In this document: positions 11,226 through 23,079 of the stretch, piece after piece
How positions within the stretch are numbered: the stretch's first letter is position 1
Layout of the letters: the number at the start of each line of letters is the position of its first letter
Made by a program: the position numbers and the translations under genes
Assembly: GCA_025200525.1 (NCBI GenBank)
Contig: JANUSC010000382.1
Coordinates: 62,001 to 126,000, forward strand
Reading direction: 5' to 3'
DNA: 64,000 nucleotides
DNA from: Camellia lanceoleosa
Lineage: Eukaryota; Streptophyta; Magnoliopsida; Ericales; Theaceae
Notes under the pieces: generated by a model
The model's input: the letters and a program-made list of their open reading frames with translations, nothing else
The model's database searches: none
Told to the model about the DNA's origin: nothing

Positions 11226-12101
11226 CTATCGTCTGAAATTCCTCATTACACGATGGCGGTACAAGATGGTCTTTGTAACTAACCTCGTCTTCAATTCCTG
11301 AAAGGCTGATTCTCTGTCTTCGGTCCATTCATATGCCACTCCTTTATGAGTTAACTGTGTCAATGGTACTGCAATCCTTGAGAAGTCCTTTACAAACTTT
11401 CTGTAATAACCTGCCAAACCCAGAAAACTACGAACCTCGGACACGTTGGTCGGCGTCGGCCAATCTACCACGGCCTCAATCTTACTGGGATCAACTGAGA
11501 TACCTTCTTCATTAATTACATGCCCTAAGAATGAAATACTGGAAAGCCAAAACTCACATTTACTCAATTTAGCATACAACTTCCTGTCCCTCAAAATATG
11601 TAAGGCAAGTCTCAGGTGGTTTTCATGCTCAGTTTCACTCTTGGAATAGATCAGGATATCATCAATGAAGACAACTATAAACTCATCCAAATGTGGCTTG
11701 AAGACTCTATTCATTAAGTCCATAAATGCAGCAGGGGCATTAGTTACTCCAAAAGGCATTACTAAAAACTCATAGTGGCCATATCTGGTTCGGAAAGCTG
11801 TCTTCTCTACATCCTCGGCTTTAACCTTAAGCTGATGGTAACCCGACCTAAGGTCAATCTTGGAAAAGACTCGTGCTCCTTGAAGTTGATCTAGCAAATC
11901 GTCAATCCTAGGCAATGGGTACTTGTTCTTAATGGTTACCTTATTGAGTTCCCTGTAGTCAATGCAGAGACGAAGTGTACCATCCTTCTTCTTAACAAAC
12001 AAGACTGGGGCTCCCCATGGTGAAGTGCTCGGCCTAACAAAACCCTTATCCAATAATTCCTGTAACTGTACTTTCAGTTCCTTAAGTTCGGCTGGGGCCA
12101 T
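11226..12101 (-). pseudogene. Reverse transcriptase of element B
   Basis: A 291-codon open frame with the full set of Ty3/gypsy RT motifs: [19 protein letters not shown] (residues 35-53), [13 protein letters not shown] (61-73), [12 protein letters not shown] (79-90), [14 protein letters not shown] (111-124) and the active-site FIDDILIYS (145-153). These are followed by FLGHVI and the connection [19 protein letters not shown]. It would copy element RNA to DNA. The frame is intact over the catalytic core but ends at a frameshift before the RNase H domain. It is fused upstream with the protease frame, which overlaps at 12074-12101. Confidence 0.92.
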
Positions 12102-12690
12102 TCTATAAGGTGTTTTGGAGATCGTACATGTTCTGACATGATGTCCACAGTAAACTCTATTTCTCTATCAACTAAGTGGCCAGGCAATTCATCTGGAAAG
12201 ACATCGGGGAATTCACTAACAACTGGGACTTCGGCTAACTTAGCGTTCCCATTCTGATCACTCAGTATACTACACAAATAGCCATTGCACCCCTTCTGAA
12301 TTAGCTTACAGGCCTTAATGGACGAAATCAAGTAAGGTGGGGACACTACACCTCTACAGAAAATAACCTCGGCGTGGCTTGGGGGTTTCAAGGTAACACT
12401 CTTAGAAACACAGTCAATAGATGCATGATTCATCACTAACCAATCCATTCCTAATATAACATCAAAGTGAGTCATGCTTAATGGCATCAAGTCAACTAAC
12501 AATTCTACACCCTTAATCACGACAACACACTCCCTATAAATAGATGCAACAATCATAGTTCTCCCAGATGGAGCAGATACATATAACACATAATCAAGAG
12601 GTTCTTGTGGTCTATTCAACTTCTCGGCAAACTTAACAATCTGAATGAATCGTAGAACCCGAATCAATCAATATGTATGCATCTTGAGAG
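12074..12690 (-). pseudogene. Aspartic protease of element B
   Basis: On the minus strand AYILIDSGSTIHS (about 12680-12642) holds the active-site D-S-G. The main frame (12074-12667) continues one frame over with FAEKLNRPQEPLDYVLYVSA, then FDVILGMDWLVMNHASIDC, which is the conserved ILGMDWL region of gypsy protease, and EFPDVFPDELPG, the protease-RT linker. A frameshift just after the DSG motif (about 12645) separates the catalytic triplet from the rest, so the protease is not functional. Confidence 0.85.
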
Positions 12691-12750
12691 CGATTGGAAG
12701 TATACGACACTACAATTTGACGTGCAGGTGTCTCCGCACTAGCGCAAAAA

Positions 12751-13573
12751 CTACGCCTTTTGCCTCATTTCGTCCTCTGGCGTTGCTTCCTGTCTGAGCA
12801 GAGGTGCTCCACTTTTCTTACCATCATCAATCCTTGACTTTGGACAATCTTTCACACGATGACCCATCTCTCCACATTCAAAACAAGCGCTGGCGTACGG
12901 CAAACTCGAATGCGGCTTCCCACGATCCGCACACATCGGCTTAGTACTACCTTCTGGTTCGAGTTCTTTGGGCTGCCAACATTCGCTTTCTTCTTAGCAC
13001 TAAGCGGGCTCGGCAATTATCATAATTACATCTCTTTCTCGATTCTCTCTGCGTACGATATCGGTTCAAGTTAGTTTCTGCAAGAATAGCCTTGTCCAAG
13101 ACTCCAGCGTAGGTCGGCATGTTGAGCATGTTAACTCTATCTTGTATCGGTCCACGTAGTCCACTTTCAAACTTCCTAGCTTTCCTATACTCATCACTGA
13201 CCATATGAGGCGCATACCTCGCCAATTCGGTGAAAGCACGATCGTATTCTGCCACTGTCTTGCTTCCTTGTGTTAGAGTCTGAAATTCTGTGATCTTGCG
13301 ATCTCGGACACTAAGGGGGAAATGCTTGTCATAAAACAGTTCCAAAAATTTGGCCCAAGTTAACTCAGGGTTTCCTTCTCGTGTCATCATCCACCATCTT
13401 CGGGCATCATCATCTAATGTAAATGCGGCCAATGCTACCTTCTGAGTGTCTGTGCTGGGAAAGATCTCAAACAGTTTCTCCATTCCCAAAACCCACGCTT
13501 CGGCTTTCATTGGTTCTATGCCCCCTTGGAATCTCGGTGGGTTCATCTTTTTGAACTCCTTAATCAAAGTCAT
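12751..13573 (-). pseudogene. gag: Gag of element B with CCHC zinc knuckle
   Basis: The capsid frame 12947-13573 begins MTLIKEFKKMNPPRFQGG and contains DDARRWWMM, LTWAKFLELFYDKHFP and MLNMPTYAGVLDKAILAE, the retrotransposon gag family pattern of Tekay-like elements. The knuckle CFECGEMGHRVKDC (C-x2-C-x4-H-x4-C) follows in the neighbouring frame at about 12885-12845. A frameshift around 12940 separates capsid and nucleocapsid. The start at 13573 may not be the true start, since open sequence with a short N-terminal stretch continues upstream to about 13800. Confidence 0.85.
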
Positions 13574-13994
13574 GGTTCCATCCCCATATAAATTTGGTTG
13601 GTGAGGGTACTTGTCTTGGGGTGGTGGAGGCGGAACGCATGTCGGCCATTAGTCATTGGCTTTGAGTAGATGTAGCACTAGCGATACATTGTCTTATTTG
13701 TCTCATTTCCCAAGTTAAACCTTCAACTAGTCTTTCTAGTCGACCCAATCTGTCTTCTGATTGATCTCTACCAACTAGTGGTCTTCCTCTCCTCATAATG
13801 CTATGAGTATACAAGATGGGACTTTAAAACAAAATGCACAACAAGTATGCATGCAAGCAACAAGCGATTATCTTTGAGATGATGCACATATTATCAAGTA
13901 GCAAGCAATCGTGATGCAATCCTATCATCTTCCTAAGAAACCCTATGCTCTTTAGGACTCAAAGTGTGTGAATAACGTATTATAAGGAACTTGT

Positions 13995-14006
13995 GCTCTG
14001 ATACCA
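13995..14006 (-). other. Primer-binding site of element B (tRNA-iMet type)
   Basis: On the minus strand TGGTATCAGAGC follows the LTR end after a 2-base spacer. It is complementary to the 3' end of plant initiator tRNA-Met (without CCA), the usual minus-strand primer for gypsy elements. It fixes the LTR boundary at about 14009. Confidence 0.9.
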
Positions 14007-14008
14007 AT

Positions 14009-16191
14009 CATCACGACTAACCCGCCCTAGAAGGTCGGCCGAGATAACCGATAACCGAGGTTACCAAAGGCCTCTTACAAGAATTCACACACAAATCAGA
14101 GTAAATATATGGGGCTCACAAATGCGGAAGCAATAAAATTAGATTGCTAGTGGTCCATGAGAGCAGTGCTTAATTCAATTGAAATGACATACATCTCTCA
14201 ATAGTTCAGATACATCAAATTGAGTACAAAATTACATCTTGACCAAAAGGCTACCGGCCATCAATACAAAATACAATGAACTAACTAAGAAGCATGATCT
14301 TCAAGATGTTGGAAAAGCGAAATACAAAACACGTCGGCAAGCACATCGGCAAACAAGTCTAAGCGTCTCATGCCCTTGCTCATCACCTACATATATATAG
14401 AGAGGGTGAGCTTGGATACTCGATGAATGGCATAAACAATAAAGGGTTTACATGAATGATATCCGAGGTCTTTAACAAAACAATACATAGTACATATCAA
14501 GTTAAGCCTTTCAAACCTTTCAAAGCTTCAAGGGATGTTCCTTAACATCAATATAATACAAGATAGATGACATTCGAACAAGCAAACCCACGGTAAACCG
14601 TGGGTGGCAAGGCAAGACAAGAGAGATCTCTATACAAGAATGTCGTTGCATTATAGTCCCCGACACTAAGGACTTGTGCTACAAATGCTTATAGTCCCCT
14701 AACGCGTACGGACTAGTGCCTGGCAGCTAAAGTCCCCGCACGTACGGACTTCCAGAATGGTCATCAAAACAAGACATAACGTTTGATACTCAAGATAGGA
14801 TTAATCATTCATGCTTGCAAACACTTTTCAAAACAAGGCAAAACAATACTTCTATCAAGTCAAAGAAACATAGCTTTATTAAGAATGCCACTCACATAGT
14901 TCTTGAGCGTCGGGTCAAAACAAGTCCAAGTCCTACAAATACATGGCAAGTTCACTGAATACACTTTCAAACAAGTTTTAAATGCAAGCAAATGATCTCG
15001 GCATGCTCCAAGACTAAGTCAAATCAAAACAAACATTGTTTCTTATTTTGGAAAACACGCTGGGCACCTCACCAGGTCTAGGCCGAGGTCCCACACCTCT
15101 TCGCCGAGGTGAGGTTAGAGGCCACATTCAAGGATAAATGAAGTCGGAAAACACAGGTTTCCCTCTGCTCCAAGAACATCAAGAACATGATCATGGAGAA
15201 CATGAAATGAAATGCAAGGACCATAACTTATCATTTACCAAAATCAGAGATTTCATGCTATGAGTTTGAAAACATGGACCTGGGTACCCATACTAGAAGA
15301 TCTTGGTGAAACAAACACAAAAGCATGGATTTCAATGTAAGCTTTCGGATCAAATCAAGACTTTTCCTCAAGAACACATGAAGGTCACGTTTTCTTTCCA
15401 AAACCAACTTTGAATCAAGGTATGACATGCAAAACGGATTCAATCATGCAATGCAGCTAGGTGATCATCAAGAACAACAAGAGGAGGTGAAGATTCTAAC
15501 CTCGTGCCACAAACGCAACGAATCAAACACCAAGGATCAAGCTTGCTATCTACCTTCTCTCTCTAGAACTCTTCCTAGAGCTTCTCTCTCCTCAAGAACA
15601 CGATTGAAACACCAAAAGGAGACATTTCTAGACTTGCCAGCTGATATAACACTCAGCCCGGACACGTGGCAGCAGTTGGTTGGTTCAACTCAAAAGGTGA
15701 TTGATTGAAAAGACAAGCCTCTGACAAAGCGTGTTCAAGAAGCTAGGTAGCAAGGGACTCCGGCGGGTAATGACATCGGCTACATCAAGACTTCGGCAAG
15801 AGACAACACTTGACTAAGCTGTGCCACACCTCGGCCAGGGATGTGCCACACCTCGGTCTAGGTCATACCTTCCCAGGCACAAAAGTCACTAAGTGTATAA
15901 CATCTCGGCTAAGCAGTAGCATCTCGGCTAACACGCTGAGGTGAAGATGAATGTCAGACAAACTGTCCTAGAGTGGTTCTAGGTACAAGGATTCAAAGGT
16001 GAACTAGGCTCAAGATAACCTCGGCAACACACACACAGACACACACACCAAAGGAACATAATACTCAAGTATCACTTTATGCAAGACAAGTCAAGAATGC
16101 AAAGCAAGTCAAGATTCAAATGCAAGCTTAACAAAGCAAATTCATACATAATGCATATGAGTATGATCAAGGCAGTGTGAGGGTTATTACA
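14009..16191 (-). repeat. 5' LTR of element B (2.18 kb)
   Basis: Bounded on the left by the primer site and on the right by the CATCA duplication. On the minus strand it starts TGTAATAACCC and ends ..GTCGTGA. The inner terminus has CA where the other copy has TG, so it has mutated. It is non-coding; a 15427-15708 plus-strand frame and other short ORFs carry no recognisable motif. Confidence 0.85.
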
Positions 16192-16196
16192 CATCA

Positions 16197-16745
16197 AATC
16201 GGTCAATTTGAGGCATCTTGAACCGATCTGGCAGCGTCACAACTGCGTCCGTATACCCATCATCGATGTCGGGAATAGACCTGACTCCTTGGGATTTCCT
16301 AAACATTTTTTCCAACTTACTCAGCTTCAGCGCTGTGGGGTCCGCTTCGAACTCAAAGGGAGAGTCCGGTACATTGATAGGCGTAGGTGCCTTGGATAGT
16401 TGCGGTAGAATTGGGGTGGGTGGCCCGTTGGAAGAAACTGTATCCTCTTGGACATTTTGGACATTTGGCGTCCCCTGTGTCGGAACCATTGGTGGGGAGG
16501 AGCGATCGTGTGAATGCCCGACTTCTTTGCTCTAGCCTAGCAATTGTCTCTGTCTGTTGGGCTATGACCACAGCTTGTTGTTTGGCAAATTCTGCTTGAT
16601 GAACAGCGTCTTGCTGCATGGCTTTCATACTATCCTGGAGTTGGCGCACCATCTCTTCCAAACTCGACATATTGCCCCGGTCTAACTGAGCAACCGGTAT
16701 ATCTGTTTCTGCAGTAGGATCGGAAATCTCAACCTGACTCCTCAA
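16197..16745 (-). pseudogene. gag: Gag of element A, N-terminal part
   Basis: The minus-strand frame from 16745 (MRSQVEISDPTAETD) has a predicted coiled coil (SSLEEMVRQLQDSMKAMQQD, then EFAKQQAVVIAQQTETIARL). A frameshift near 16490 leads to MVPTQGTPNVQNVQED, then FEFEADPTALKLSKLEKMF, then KSQGVRSIPDIDDGYTDA and LPDRFKMPQIDRFD. The last segment is the well-conserved entry to Tat/Ogre capsid. The frame ends exactly at the CATCA target of element B and continues at 9510 with GTGDPM. A promoter or splice signal could not be assigned. Confidence 0.82.
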
Positions 16746-17520
16746 GGATCACTGATCTGGTAGCTGTTGTACTGGTGGTCTATGTTTGACTGGCCCTCTC
16801 TGGCCGTGATTCCTTGAGCGAGTCTCGACTGACAAAGACTACCAACACAAATCCATGGTAACCAGGGGATAGTGGATACTACTGAAGCTATAGTATCAGG
16901 ACTACCTAGAAAAAGAGAAAACAACGACATCTCGGCTCAATTTCCTTTGGAGCGGATATGAGCGGTGAACGAGCTGTATTCTATTCGATCCTTGTTCCGA
17001 AATCAACGCCCAAATCGATACCGCAGATATAAGCTGATTCTCAAAATCTCGTCTTGGTGCCCTTGGTGGATACCCAGATTTGCAAGCTGGTACATGCATT
17101 CCTGTGAGATACACTCTAAAAGCACATAGCAAGTAAATGAGAGCCAATACACCCCTATGTTGGGGTAGGGTTTCTGTCCTATTTTGTCGGGAGCTAGGGT
17201 TTCACTCACGCGGCAGTGGTTTCAAACAACCTATGATCGGGTAAGCAACTTTGTCCTAGTTTGGAATGGTCACTATGGATCGAATATGCACTAGGTCGAA
17301 TGGTCAAAAGGGTGCCGGTAAAAGGGTTTGTGTTCCATCTTGGCGAGCCCAACGGTCGACCTTATGGTCATGCCTTGACAAGACAAGCCTCGACAAACCG
17401 CTTCGGGGAATAGCAGATGGCCAACACGGTGTCCTAGGCGCACCAATGCACATGCAATGCAAAGAAACACATAAGTGTAGTCAAAGCAGGATATCACGAG
17501 TTCAAGTCAAGCTCTCTAAA
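16746..17520 (-). other. Leader between primer site and gag of element A
   Basis: About 775 bp without a convincing gene. Minus-strand frames of 60-80 codons (16902-17147, 17003-17209) match nothing I know. Ogre elements can carry an extra ORF here, but that ORF would be much longer than this space allows. It is most likely an untranslated leader. Confidence 0.5.
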
Positions 17521-17537
17521 GTCCCCATGAGTCGCTA
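17521..17537 (-). other. Likely primer-binding site of element A
   Basis: The minus strand reads TAGCGACTCATGGGGAC. It resembles the TGGCGACTC..GGGGAC primer sites of Tat/Ogre-like elements, which I recall as tRNA-Arg-type. With the LTR start at 21907 it implies an LTR of about 4.37 kb. Two or three mismatches make it tentative. Confidence 0.55.
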
Positions 17538-17540
17538 AAG

Positions 17541-20500
17541 CGTAGGCGCCGTGGGGTTCACTCTGATTCGGACTCGATTTGTGTCACGGTTCATCTGAAC
17601 CAAAGAGTCCAACTCGCAAATCGTTTTTGAGAAAACGATTTTTGAAAAGAAGTGCCAAACATGGGTGCTTTGCGGATCTGAGTCGCCACCTAAATATTTT
17701 TTAAAATGGGAAATTTAGGAAACCACGACTCGGTCTTGAAAGAATGCGTGTCGTCATAACCAAAGTTGACTTGGCTCAAGAGCTTGGATGCGATCGGGAA
17801 GGTCACTATGAGCACCCTCTCGCCGGTCCAGGCCGGCCTCTTCTAACCGTGATATCGATTTTGAAAACATTACGTGTTCTTATTAGGTTATTAGCCTAGA
17901 TTTACTATGTTATGCGCAATGAAACAAGTATAGACCAAATCGCCTAAGTTGGAACAAAACATTACGTGTTTGTTTTGAAAAATGATTTGCTACTCATAAG
18001 TAGGCTAAAATGAGTTTTGCCACTCTCAAGCGGGCTTTTAGAAAAGGCGGTTTTGCCACTATCTAGTGGGCTTTAAAACTCACAGTTTTAATGTGTTGTC
18101 CCAATTTAGGTAATTCAACCTCCATCCACAGCATTCATGCGGTTATATCACATAAGCACTTATCCTCATGGTAAGCATGCTATCATGGCAACATTCACAC
18201 ACATGCGATATGCTAAAGCATAAAAGCTCACCTAGTACTCCAAGCCAAAAGCAAGCTTATTAGAAATCCATGCATGGACCTAAGCATCTTGAAATGTCTA
18301 ATGCAACACATGCAAAGATGTAATCTAGGCTCGGCTATCCTAAACATGGAATATGGAATGCTACAAATAACACGTATTCAATTTGGAATTGAAAGTACGA
18401 TGCGTTTGTATGATGTCTGAGAGCGATGCATGTAAACAAATGCATGAATGCCGCATGCATAGCATAAGGTATGCTAAAATTAAGCGTGCCCTAATCTACC
18501 ATCATAAGCGAGGTAAATAAAAGGGAAGAAAGGCGTGGGGTTGGAAGACATACACACACTCACACACCCTTATTACAATTATGCCCTCACTCGGAGGACC
18601 AAATAAATATCTGATCCCAAATAATAAATCAACTATCCTAGCTAATTAATTATTACACCCTTAATTAATTAACAAATTAATTAAACTCTTTGAAAGCGAT
18701 AAAAGGCCTCGGGAAGAGGATGCCGCATGCTCGGATCCGACTTGCGGAAAACCTACACCGTGCCACTTCTTGCCTCTGTTTTCTTGCCTGTCTCTCCAAA
18801 ATTACCAAAGTTTGAAAAAACCTTCCTTGAATCTTCTTTGTACCACCGGTTGGAGGAAGTTCGCATCGGTTGTCTAGAAAGATCACCGTTGCTCTCTGAG
18901 TCCATCGGCCAAAAATGAAGTGCGGTCGGCACTATTTCTTGCCGTCGGCACAAAATTCTGCGAGAGCAGTTTGTGACAACGACAAGCAGTGTATGGCATG
19001 GGTTTTTGAGCATATATATGCATGGCTAATGCCCCCTATCATGTAATAAACTCAAGGGAGCACGGCCCTTGACCCCCGGGCCATCAATCACGCATTTCAA
19101 TGCATGATGGCCCAAAAGCCAAGTTAGCAACTTTGATATCAAATGAAATGCACATCAAACACACAAGTGAAACCCAACCTCTATCATACTCAATTCAAGA
19201 GGCAAGGCATGACAATGCACATGCAACCTAAGCATGCAAGCTAACATGCAAACATGCAATGCAACTAGGCAACACGCACAATGCTAACAACATAACATGC
19301 ACTGCGCATTGAAACATGGCATACACAATGCAAGATGGACTTACACCAATGTGAATGGGCCTCAACCACACTCACATCGATGGCCATTAGAGGAAAATGG
19401 GATTCTCGAAATGCGTGCGTATGCCGCAAAACCGAGGTGATCCTAAGGCACGAATGCCACTCTATCAAAGCATGGCAAGGCATGAAACATGACATATGAA
19501 CATGCGATGCAATGATGGACTTAAACTAACATGGATGGCTCACAAGCATGCCAAAATCGATGGCCATAAGATGAAAATGGGGCGCTCGAAATGCACGCCG
19601 TATGCCGCCGAACCGAGGACATGGCATACGCAATGCAATGAGACTAAAATGGCATATACAATGCAATATGGACTTACACTAACATAAGTGGGCCTCGGCC
19701 ACACTCACATAAGAGCCATCGGATAAAATGAAGTGCCTCGAAATCGTGCTGCAGACGCAAACCGAACAATAGCCCTAAGGCATGGAATGACACTAAAATG
19801 CAAATTGGACTTACACTAACATGAGAGAGCCTCAGCCTCACTCACATAAGAGGCCGATGGATGAAAATGAAGTGCCTCGAAATCGTGCTGCAGACACGCA
19901 TAAACCGAACAATGGCATAAAGCATGAAATGACATGGCAAATGATATGCAAACATACTAATGGAATTTCAGCACTGAAATGTAGGGAAAACAGTCGAATC
20001 ATGGCCAAAGTACACCCGATGCGGAATAGTCCCGAAATCGAATTTAGGCGAAATGGCCTATAGCTATACTAAATATGCACAATTGGTACACGACATGCAA
20101 AACAGTAGCAAGGCAGCCCCCAAAATAGCATTTTTACAATAAAAAACATGGCCAAATAGGAAGCATAGATAAGACAACAATGGCATGCAAAAACGGGGGG
20201 CAAGAGAGGGTATTGAAACAAGTGATGTATCACGATGCTCAAATGGAAAAATTTCCTTCTACAACATTGATGAGGACCAAAAATATGCATATTTACAGTA
20301 GATGACATGCCTCAACTCAGTGTGCAAATATGCTAAGAATGCCATGCAAGAACTAGGATACTATAGGCCATAACATGAGGTACCCCAAACATTCATCCAA
20401 CCAACAAAGACCCTTCATGAAATATGTCCATAAGATCAAAATAAGACTCTTTCCAGACCTGATGATGGCCGAAAACAGAAGCTAGACAGATCAAACAAAT

Positions 20501-21907
20501 CATGCAATTTTACGGTAAATATGAGAGATTTCAAAGCAAGTGCAAGATAGAGTTACCAAACATGGTTGAGCCCTTCTTCAATGTTGAAGAAGGGATCAAA
20601 ATGAGCCTACTTACAGTTTATTACATGCCCAGAAACAGATTAAAAATGAGCTAATAATAGCATGCAAAATAATGGCATTCAAAGAGGTATTGAAACAAGT
20701 GGTAGTAGCAGGTCCCAAATGGGTAGAACCCATAAGGGAAGATGAAAATAAGCTCAAAAAATGGTCACTTTCAGTTTTGGTCGGAGCTTAAAACAACAAG
20801 CAAAGAGGGTAGAAAAATGATACAAAAATGGAGCTCAAAAGGGGAAATAAGTGCTTACCCTTGTAGACCAAAACCTTGGCTGCTTCTAGGACTGAAAATG
20901 ACGCCTCTTAGCTGCTGGAAAACCCCTCAAGATGCTGGAAATGGAATAGGGGTGGTGGTGCTTGGCGGTGATGAAGGAATGGTGCCAAACTTGGAAGATT
21001 TTTGAGAGTTTTGGAGCTTGGAATTATAGAGAGAGAGATACAATATAGGAGCTCTCAAAGGTTTTTTTCCAACCCTTAAAACAGATCTGGAGGGCTGTAT
21101 TAATAGGCAAAAACGTTTAGAAAAGAGGGGAAAAAGAGGGGAAAAAGGAAACATTTCAAGTTTCCTCCAAAATAAAAGGGAAAGTGGTAGCTACGGGTTT
21201 CAAATGGCCGAGAGCCCTTCAAAAAAGTCAAAGAGGGGCTCAAAATAAGACGCTTTGTAGTTTACGACCAAGTCCAACGCAGCCCACAAGTATGCCTAAA
21301 ATACCGTGCAAAAAGGCCCAAAAAGAGGTAAAAAAGGCAAGTGACAAATGGAGATGTCAAACAGTAAAAGTTCCTTAATCAAACATGAAAAGGACCTCAA
21401 AATATGACTATCTCAAGTTTGGGTCGAAGCCCAAAAATGTATAATGAAGGTTCGGGAGCCAAAACACGCAGTTCGAGGCCCCGAAAGTGGGCTGTTAGGC
21501 GCCGGAGTGGTGCACGACCACGGTTGGTCTCTCGGACCACAGTGTCCCTAAAAAGGAGTAAATAAGATACATGCCAAAAATCGGGCAAGCGGAGGTGGTT
21601 AGGCGGTCCCGAACCGAGGCACACGGCTGACTCCAAAACCGGAGCTCCGAATGGGCAAAATGGCCTATGGCCACGAAATGTAGCCTCGGCCATTGAGAGA
21701 TGATCTCTGAGACCTCTCCCCCTTCTCAAAGAGAAAGCAGATAAAACCGAGCACAGTTGCAAACCGAGACAAAGCACAAAAGAGTCCGAAGTCAGGAGGC
21801 AAGGCTAAATGGCAGACTCTGTAACCCGGAGCACAATATGCAATATCACCAAGCGCTCAATTGATGACGTCTGAGTCTTAAGGTCGGTCAAAAATGGGGT
21901 GTCTACA
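17541..21907 (-). repeat. 5' LTR of element A (about 4.4 kb)
   Basis: The start (plus-strand 21907, ..GGTGTCTACA) is exact because element C's LTR sequence resumes at 21908 and the same terminus is seen at 3794. The inner end is inferred from the primer site. 18107-21907 pairs with 1-3794; 17541-18106 has no partner in the window. The segment at 17650-17700 with GAGTCGCCACCTAAAT is one I associate with Ogre-type LTRs. No coding sequence is supported. Confidence 0.8.
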
Positions 21908-22305
21908 ATAGCCCAAGGCAGTTATTTCTAAACAGAAAATAAATGCACCAAATGGATAAATTATCAACATTTGCCTAGGTGAGCGATAAATTAATCCAAT
22001 TACACCTTTTAATCCCATACCATTCCAATTTGAATATTTCCTATTCAATTTCTCATTTCCCAAAATTAATTATACCAATTAATTTATCATGCAATTAGGG
22101 CTTTTTCCCAAATTCACAATACCAACCCTAAGGTTCCTTTTTCATCAACAATCCAACACCAAGTCTATTTTCTAATGTATTACATACATAAGAGTTTATA
22201 TGTTTAAAAACCCATCTTTTGAAAATTACACAAAGGCCCCAAACTTTCTCAAAATTACCCAACAATCCCAACATATCGAAATACTAAAATCCAAAGACAA
22301 AGCTC
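21908..22305 (-). repeat. Left LTR of element C, fragment 1
   Basis: Nearly identical to 36916-37315 of the right LTR of C (shared CAAGGCAGTTATTTCTAAAC, ATGCACCAAATGGATAAATT, and onward). It begins at the edge of element A and ends at the broken edge of element D. The first kilobase of this LTR (equivalent to 35901-36915) must lie to the left of element A, outside the window. ORFs across it are not genes. Confidence 0.9.
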
Positions 22306-22830
22306 AGACAGACTACGACCATTTTTTCAAGCACTGAAAGCCAAGTTTGAGTGGGACGAAGAATGCGACCGCGCTCTGGAAAACTTGAAAGAATACATGT
22401 CTTCTCCACCACTGCTCGTCACCCCAATACCTGGAGAAGAACTCTTCCTATACCTGGCAGTCTCTCAGCACGCAATTAGCGCAATTTTGGTCCGTGCGGA
22501 AGGAATCCAACATATGCCCATCTTTTATGTTAGCAAGACATTGCTGGGTGTCGAAACAAGATACTTGCCACTGGAAAAACTAGCCTTGGCCTTGATGATG
22601 GCCTCAAGGAAGTTGTCGCACTACTTTCACGCCCACACCATAGTCGTCCTCACAGCTTTCCCTTTAAAAGCTTTGTTTGAGAGGGCGAACTTTTCTGGGC
22701 GAATTTTGAAGTGGGCAGTAGAGTTGGGACAATTCAACATCAAGTTCCAACCCGGAAGCTGAAAAAGGCCCAAGCTTTAGCTGACTTTGTTGCAGAATTT
22801 ACCCCAGGAAGTCATCATATTTGCCCAGTC
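22306..22830 (+). pseudogene. Degenerate first RNase H domain of element D
   Basis: The frame runs SDRLRPFFQALKAKFEWDEECD, then YMSSPPLLVTPIPGEELFLYLAVSQHAISAILVR, then PIFYVSKTLLGVETRYLPLEKLALALMMASRKL, YFHAHTIVVLT and FERANFSGRILKWAVELGQFNIKFQP. In Tat elements this Ty3-type RNase H has lost its catalytic aspartate (here LAVS), as seen. A frameshift at about 22755 leads to KAQALADFVAEFTP in the next frame, the linker to the second RNase H. The stretch 22830-23080 is a low-complexity spacer without motifs. Confidence 0.85.
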
Positions 22831-23079
22831 AACCTGACTGACACAATCGAACTAGGGATGAAAGTTGACGCCGAAATAGCGCAACCCCTGGTACATGATA
22901 CTCAGTCAGACTGTAAGGCAGACCAGAATAAAGATAGCAAGAAAGAAGCGAACCATGCCATACCAAGCCAAGACTTACCAACAAATAAAGACTTGGTACA
23001 ATCAGATAGCAAGGGGCAAACAGCAAACATGGACCTTAAGGAAAACACCAGCAACTAGTGGAAGTTATTCGTTGGAGAG

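Larger units (their letters stand above)
9516..16191 (-). mobile_element. Element B: Tekay/Del-like Ty3-gypsy retrotransposon with 3' end deletion
   Basis: Minus-strand order from the right: 5' LTR (14009-16191), tRNA-iMet primer site (13995-14006), gag, CCHC knuckle, protease, RT, RNase H, integrase, then a remnant of the 3' LTR (9516-9591). Both outer ends carry CATCA duplications. The protein order gag-PR-RT-RH-IN is that of Ty3/gypsy, and the motif style fits chromoviruses of the Tekay/Del clade. The chromodomain and the inner part of the 3' LTR are missing: integrase sequence runs directly into the last 76 bp of LTR at about 9591. Frameshifts in protease and RNase H show that it is inactive. 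It lies inside gag of element A. Confidence 0.88.
1..21907 (-). mobile_element. Element A: giant Tat/Ogre-like LTR retrotransposon (left end outside window)
   Basis: A direct repeat of about 3.8 kb (1-3794 and about 18107-21907) marks the two LTRs. Both copies end in GGGGTGTCTACA on the plus strand, so the element runs on the minus strand and its LTR begins TGTAGACACCCC, a start I associate with Ogre/Tat elements. A possible primer site lies at 17521-17537, gag at 16745-16197 and 9510-8650 (split by element B), and a long non-coding region with tandem arrays before the 3' LTR. No RT, RNase H or integrase is recognisable between gag and the 3' LTR, which suggests a gag-only, non-autonomous derivative. 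The element sits inside the left LTR of element C: the sequence from 21908 continues the C LTR. Its left end and left target duplication lie before the window. Confidence 0.8.
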
